Part shown: positions 6,098-8,964 of the stretch, one piece after another | Layout of the letters: each line of letters begins with the position of its first letter | Position numbering within the stretch: the stretch's first letter is position 1 | NCBI GenBank assembly: GCA_902493915.1 | Contig: CABUQY010000064.1 | Span: 1 to 8,964 of the forward strand | Origin: an uncultured Collinsella sp. | GTDB lineage: Bacteria; Actinomycetota; Coriobacteriia; Coriobacteriales; Coriobacteriaceae | Direction of reading: 5' to 3' | DNA: 8,964 bases | Program-made: the position numbers and the translations under genes | Notes under the pieces: generated by a model | The model's database searches: none | What the model saw: the letters and a program-made list of their open reading frames with translations, nothing else | What the model was told of the DNA's origin: nothing

Positions 6098-6691
6098 ATG
6101 AGTCCCATTCAAATCGCCCTGCTGGTGCTCGCCGTTGCCGGCGTGTGGGCCGTCGTTGAGCTTGCGCTCACCCTGCGCAAAACCCGCACTGTTGTCGATT
6201 CGCTCGACAAGACCGTGACCGATCTCAACAACACCATCGCCGAGGCGCAGCCCGTGGTGGCAAAGCTCGATGGCGCCGTTGACGAGCTTACGCCCGCGCT
6301 GGCGCAGATGGAGCCGCTGCTCAAGTCGAGCAAGACTGCCGTCGACGCCCTGACGTCCAACCTCGTTGAGGTTGAGGCGGTCGTTCGCGACATTTCTGAG
6401 GTCACGGGCAGCATGGCCGAGGCTAGCAGTGCCGTGTCGAGCGTGACTGATTCTGCCGCCGGCGCCGTGCAGAAGCTCTTCAATAAAGTCAAGGCTCCTG
6501 CAGCTGACGCTGAGCGTAAGCTCGCCGCTGCCGCCGCGGAGGCCGAGCAGCCTACCGAGCGCGTCCTGATTGGCGAGGCTGAGGATGAGGCCGCCGACGG
6601 TGCGGATGCGGCTCAGAAGCCTGCGGTCAAGTCGGCTCAGTATTACACCTATACAAGCGCCGAGACCTCCGAGGAGTCCTGCGATGAGTAG
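6098..6691 (+). CDS. DUF948-type membrane-anchored coiled-coil protein
   Basis: This 197-residue protein of unknown function has a single N-terminal membrane segment (about 5-25). A long heptad-like helical region (about 27-125) follows, with repeated patterns such as VVDSLDKTVTDLN and LDGAVDELTPALAQMEPLL, then an Ala/Glu/Asp-rich low-complexity tail. This layout matches DUF948 proteins such as B. subtilis YtxG, whose operon is known to be part of the SigB stress regulon. The SD is GGGAGG, 5 nt before the ATG. Its 3' end overlaps the anti-sigma-like gene by 8 nt. It heads an operon with an RsbW-like protein and a SigB-like sigma factor, so it may be a membrane input, anchor or scaffold for that switch, or simply a stress protein. 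That role is inference. The helical region resembles methyl-accepting chemotaxis signalling helices, but no conserved receptor hairpin was recognised. Confidence 0.75.
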   Translation: MSPIQIALLVLAVAGVWAVVELALTLRKTRTVVDSLDKTVTDLNNTIAEAQPVVAKLDGAVDELTPALAQMEPLLKSSKTAVDALTSNLVEVEAVVRDISEVTGSMAEASSAVSSVTDSAAGAVQKLFNKVKAPAADAERKLAAAAAEAEQPTERVLIGEAEDEAADGADAAQKPAVKSAQYYTYTSAETSEESCDE

Positions 6692-7061
6692 CGAAGCAAC
6701 CTGCCCCATTACGCTGTCCGTTGCCGGTGACCCGCGTTTCGCGCGCCTGGTGCGCATGACGGCCGCCAACGTCGGCGCTTTGTGCTCTATGTCCGTTGAT
6801 CGCATCGAGGACATTCGCATGGCTGCCGAGGAAGCCTTTATCTTTGGATGCACCGCGGTTGACTGCGACAACATCACCATCAAATTCGACGTCGACGAGA
6901 CCCACGTCGGCATGACGTTTACCTTTGGCGATCAGGCCACCGTTGATGAAGATGACCAGGCTGCGGTGTATGCCGAGCTCATTCTTGCAAGCGTGTGCGA
7001 TTCCTACGATAAGACTACGGCGCCCCTGACGTTATCCCTCGACCTCAAGGCGGATATTTAA
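6684..7061 (+). CDS. Short RsbW/SpoIIAB-like anti-sigma protein with degenerate ATP site
   Basis: This 125-residue protein probably binds and inhibits the sigma factor encoded next. Residues 18-58 line up by eye with B. subtilis RsbW: RLVRMTAANVGALCSMSVDR then IEDIRMAAEEAF, matching the IRLT...EIEDLKIAVSEAC region. The N-box glutamate (Glu50) is kept. The Mg-binding asparagine is Phe54, the DxGxG-type motif is not found (FTFGDQATVDED, 79-90), and the glycine-rich G2 box is replaced by AVYAELILASVCD (94-106). It is also about 35 residues shorter than RsbW, consistent with a missing ATP lid. Kinase activity therefore looks unlikely. The ATG is at 6684, with GAGGAG 7 nt upstream, and overlaps the preceding stop. 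No RsbV-like antagonist adjoins it. The fold assignment is fairly good; the functional role is inferred from the neighbouring sigma factor. Confidence 0.72.
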   Translation: MSSEATCPITLSVAGDPRFARLVRMTAANVGALCSMSVDRIEDIRMAAEEAFIFGCTAVDCDNITIKFDVDETHVGMTFTFGDQATVDEDDQAAVYAELILASVCDSYDKTTAPLTLSLDLKADI

Positions 7062-7062
7062 T

Positions 7063-7854
7063 ATGACCGAACGTTCCCGGAGCGGTAAGACCGCTTGGGA
7101 CAAGGAGAAAACCCGCGAGCTGTTCCGTCGCTACAAGGAGACCGGTGATCCTGACGCCCGCGAGCAGCTCGTTATGTCCCATATGAACCTGGTAAGGTTT
7201 CTTGCCAACAAATTTAAGAACCGCGGCGAGCCGCTCGACGACCTCATGCAGGTCGGCTACCTGGGCTTGCTCAAGGCTATCGACCGTTTTGATCCCGAGC
7301 GCGGACTCGAGTTCACGACGTTTGCGACACCCACTATCCTGGGCGAGATCAAACGCCATTTCCGCGACAAGGGCTGGAGCGTGCGCGTACCGCGTCGCCT
7401 GCAGGAGCTCTCGGCCAAGGTCAACCAAGCTACCGATAAGCTCACCAACGAGCTGCAGCGCTCGCCCAAGGTCGAGGAAATCGCCGAATATCTGGACGTA
7501 ACCGTCGATGAAGTCCTCGAGGCCATGGAATCGTCCTCGGCCTACACCTCGGTGCCTATCGAGGCTCCTGGTGCGTCCGATTCCGACGACGCGCCTTCGA
7601 TTCTCGACCGCTATGCCGACGAGGACAACGAGCTCGATTTTACTGACGACCGTCTGGTGATCGAGGAGGCCATTCGCGATTTCTCGCCGCGCGAGCGCGA
7701 GGTGATCGAGCTGCGCTTTGTGAAGGGCATGACCCAGATCGAGATTGCCAAGAAGCTGGGCATCTCCCAGGTTCAGGTTTCGCGCCTACTGCGTCGCACG
7801 CTTAAGAAAATTCAGGACAAGATCGACCCCGACGGAGTGATGATTCGTTCATGA
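7063..7854 (+). CDS. SigB/SigF/SigG-family RNA polymerase sigma factor
   Basis: This is an alternative group 3 sigma-70 factor of 263 residues that directs RNA polymerase to a dedicated promoter set. Region 2 (about 39-108) includes DDLMQVGYLGLLKAIDRFDP and FTTFATPTILGEIKRHFRD. Region 3 spans about 112-165, with RRLQELSAKVN and the RSPKVEEIAEYLDV block. An acidic linker (172-198) follows. Region 4 (about 203-252) carries the helix-turn-helix QIEIAKKLGISQVQVSRLLRR. The spacing and the SQVQVSRL helix are characteristic of the SigB/SigF/SigG stress and sporulation group. It begins 1 nt after the RsbW-like gene, the classical anti-sigma/sigma order, so that protein is the expected regulator. Its last codons overlap the next gene by ATGA. 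The specific name (sigB or sigF) cannot be settled by eye. Confidence 0.9.
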   Translation: MTERSRSGKTAWDKEKTRELFRRYKETGDPDAREQLVMSHMNLVRFLANKFKNRGEPLDDLMQVGYLGLLKAIDRFDPERGLEFTTFATPTILGEIKRHFRDKGWSVRVPRRLQELSAKVNQATDKLTNELQRSPKVEEIAEYLDVTVDEVLEAMESSSAYTSVPIEAPGASDSDDAPSILDRYADEDNELDFTDDRLVIEEAIRDFSPREREVIELRFVKGMTQIEIAKKLGISQVQVSRLLRRTLKKIQDKIDPDGVMIRS

Positions 7855-8964
7855 GCGAGCACCCCCAACAAACCGACCGCACACTGCGTGATACCCGCAT
7901 TCTGACCCTGCGCATCTGGGCCGTTGTTGGCTGCATTGTGATTGCTGCCGTCATCTTCAACCTCATGGGTATCCTGGCACCGGTTATCGAGTTTCTGGCT
8001 GTCGGCTCCATCATCGCCTTTGTGATGTCGCCGATTACTAACTGGCTCGAGCACCATGGTGTGAATCGCGGCATCGGTTCGCTCATCGCGCTTATTGTGG
8101 TCGTAGCCGTGCTCGTCGGCGTCGTTTGCGTCCTGTCGCCGATTCTCTTTGGCCAGATCATGGAAGTCCTGAGCCGTCTGCCCGAGCAACTGCGCGCTGC
8201 GGGTGGCGACCTCAACGAGATGGTCTCGCGTGCCAAGACACTCAACAACACGCCGCTCAAGGAGTACTTGGACGATAATCTGTCGTCGCTCGTTACTGTG
8301 GCATCGAAGTATGTATCACAGATTGCCGCTGAGCTTGGGCGTGGCGTGTTCCCGCTCATCACCAATACGGCGTCGCAGCTGTTCGTCATCTTCCTGGGCC
8401 TGGTGCTTGCCTACTGGCTTGCCTGCGATTATCTCCGCATGCACCACGAAGTTTGCACCATCCTCGGCCAGGAAAAGGAGACCTCGTACCGCTTTATGGT
8501 CGCCATTCTTTCGCGTTCCGTCGGCGGTTACATGCGTGGCATGGTCGTGACGTCCATCTGCGGTGGCATCCTGGCCTTTATCGGCTTTGCGATCATCGGG
8601 CATCCGTATGCGGCGCTCATGGCCATCTTTACCGGCATCATGCACTTGGTTCCGGTTGTCGGTCCTTGGGTGAGCGCTGCGATCGCCACGGTGCTCGGGT
8701 TTATGTTCAGCCCGATGCTGGCGTTGTGGACGCTCATCGTGACGATGGTGGCGCAAAACATCACCGACAATGTCATTTCGCCTAAGGTCATGCAGAGCTC
8801 GGTACAGGTTCATCCCATCATGAGCCTGACGGCCCTCGTTATCGGTTCGGCGCTTATGGGCCCCATCGGCATGGTCATTGCCATTCCGCTGTGCGCGGCA
8901 CTCAAGGGTATCTTCGTGTACTACTTCGAGATCGAGACCGGTCGTCAGCTTGTGGCCTACGACG
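7851..8964 (+). CDS. AI-2E (PerM-like) family membrane transporter, 3' end missing
   Basis: This is a polytopic membrane protein of the AI-2E exporter/PerM (DUF20) family. It is open at the right edge, with 371 codons visible of a family length usually near 350-400. A short hydrophilic N-terminus precedes paired hydrophobic helices (about 20-65 and 75-105). A soluble amphipathic stretch (about 106-160) follows, then a C-terminal membrane bundle. Family hallmarks are VPVVGPWVSAAIATVLG and QNITDNVISPKVM, followed by the glycine-rich ALVIGSALMGPIGMVIAIPL. Members are linked to autoinducer-2 export or Na+(Li+)/H+ exchange, so the substrate is not known here. The ATG overlaps the sigma factor stop (ATGA), implying coupled translation. 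It may be a target, effector or housekeeping passenger of the sigma operon. Confidence 0.88.
   Translation, partial: MSEHPQQTDRTLRDTRILTLRIWAVVGCIVIAAVIFNLMGILAPVIEFLAVGSIIAFVMSPITNWLEHHGVNRGIGSLIALIVVVAVLVGVVCVLSPILFGQIMEVLSRLPEQLRAAGGDLNEMVSRAKTLNNTPLKEYLDDNLSSLVTVASKYVSQIAAELGRGVFPLITNTASQLFVIFLGLVLAYWLACDYLRMHHEVCTILGQEKETSYRFMVAILSRSVGGYMRGMVVTSICGGILAFIGFAIIGHPYAALMAIFTGIMHLVPVVGPWVSAAIATVLGFMFSPMLALWTLIVTMVAQNITDNVISPKVMQSSVQVHPIMSLTALVIGSALMGPIGMVIAIPLCAALKGIFVYYFEIETGRQLVAYD

Noticed and set aside
5935..6159. Forward open frame of 74 codons running through the inverted repeat
   Set aside because: It begins inside the repeat, runs out of frame into the DUF948 gene, and has no ribosome binding site or coding character.
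7802..8389. Reverse-strand open frame across the sigma factor/AI-2E junction
   Set aside because: The + strand here is explained by two overlapping genes with clear motifs, and the reverse translation has no recognised domain.

Overview
The window is GC-rich and densely coding, and every supported gene is on the + strand. It looks like part of a chromosome from a Coriobacteriia-type actinobacterium, with Collinsella as my best guess. That guess rests on base composition, protein flavour and gene mix (lspA-rluD, a SigB/SigF-type sigma factor with an RsbW-like partner, an actinobacterial-style RarA N-terminus). It is not a database result. No rRNA, tRNA, CRISPR array, transposase or phage gene was seen, and no stretch over 300 bases lacks a gene.

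Region 1 (1-1325) holds the 3' end of lspA (lipoprotein signal peptidase) and an RluA/RluD-family 23S rRNA pseudouridine synthase, joined by a one-base stop/start overlap. Region 2 (1326-3207) holds a membrane-embedded family 2 glycosyltransferase that ends in a strong hairpin terminator, then a small stand-alone type IV prepilin peptidase. Region 3 (3208-5896) holds two nucleotide and DNA maintenance genes: a dGTPase-like HD-domain dNTP triphosphohydrolase and the replication-associated AAA+ ATPase RarA/MgsA. Each has its own plausible -10 element.

Region 4 (5897-6097) is the longest intergenic stretch, about 200 bases. It carries a perfect 36-bp inverted repeat around a 36-nt centre, and each arm is itself a small palindrome (TGGGACAAA...TTTGTCCCA). 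It resembles a REP doublet or a small MITE-like element.

Region 5 (6098 to the window end) is a tightly coupled four-gene operon. In order it encodes a DUF948-type membrane-anchored coiled-coil protein, a short RsbW/SpoIIAB-like anti-sigma protein, a SigB/SigF-family sigma factor, and an AI-2E-family (PerM-like) membrane protein that runs off the window. Junctions are an 8-nt overlap, a 1-nt gap and a 4-nt ATGA overlap.

The most interesting point is that the RsbW-like protein keeps the alpha-helical scaffold and the N-box glutamate. It appears to have lost the Mg-binding asparagine, the DxGxG motif and the glycine-rich G2 box, and no RsbV antagonist is encoded beside it. This suggests a non-catalytic or rewired partner-switching module, possibly with the DUF948 protein as the membrane input.
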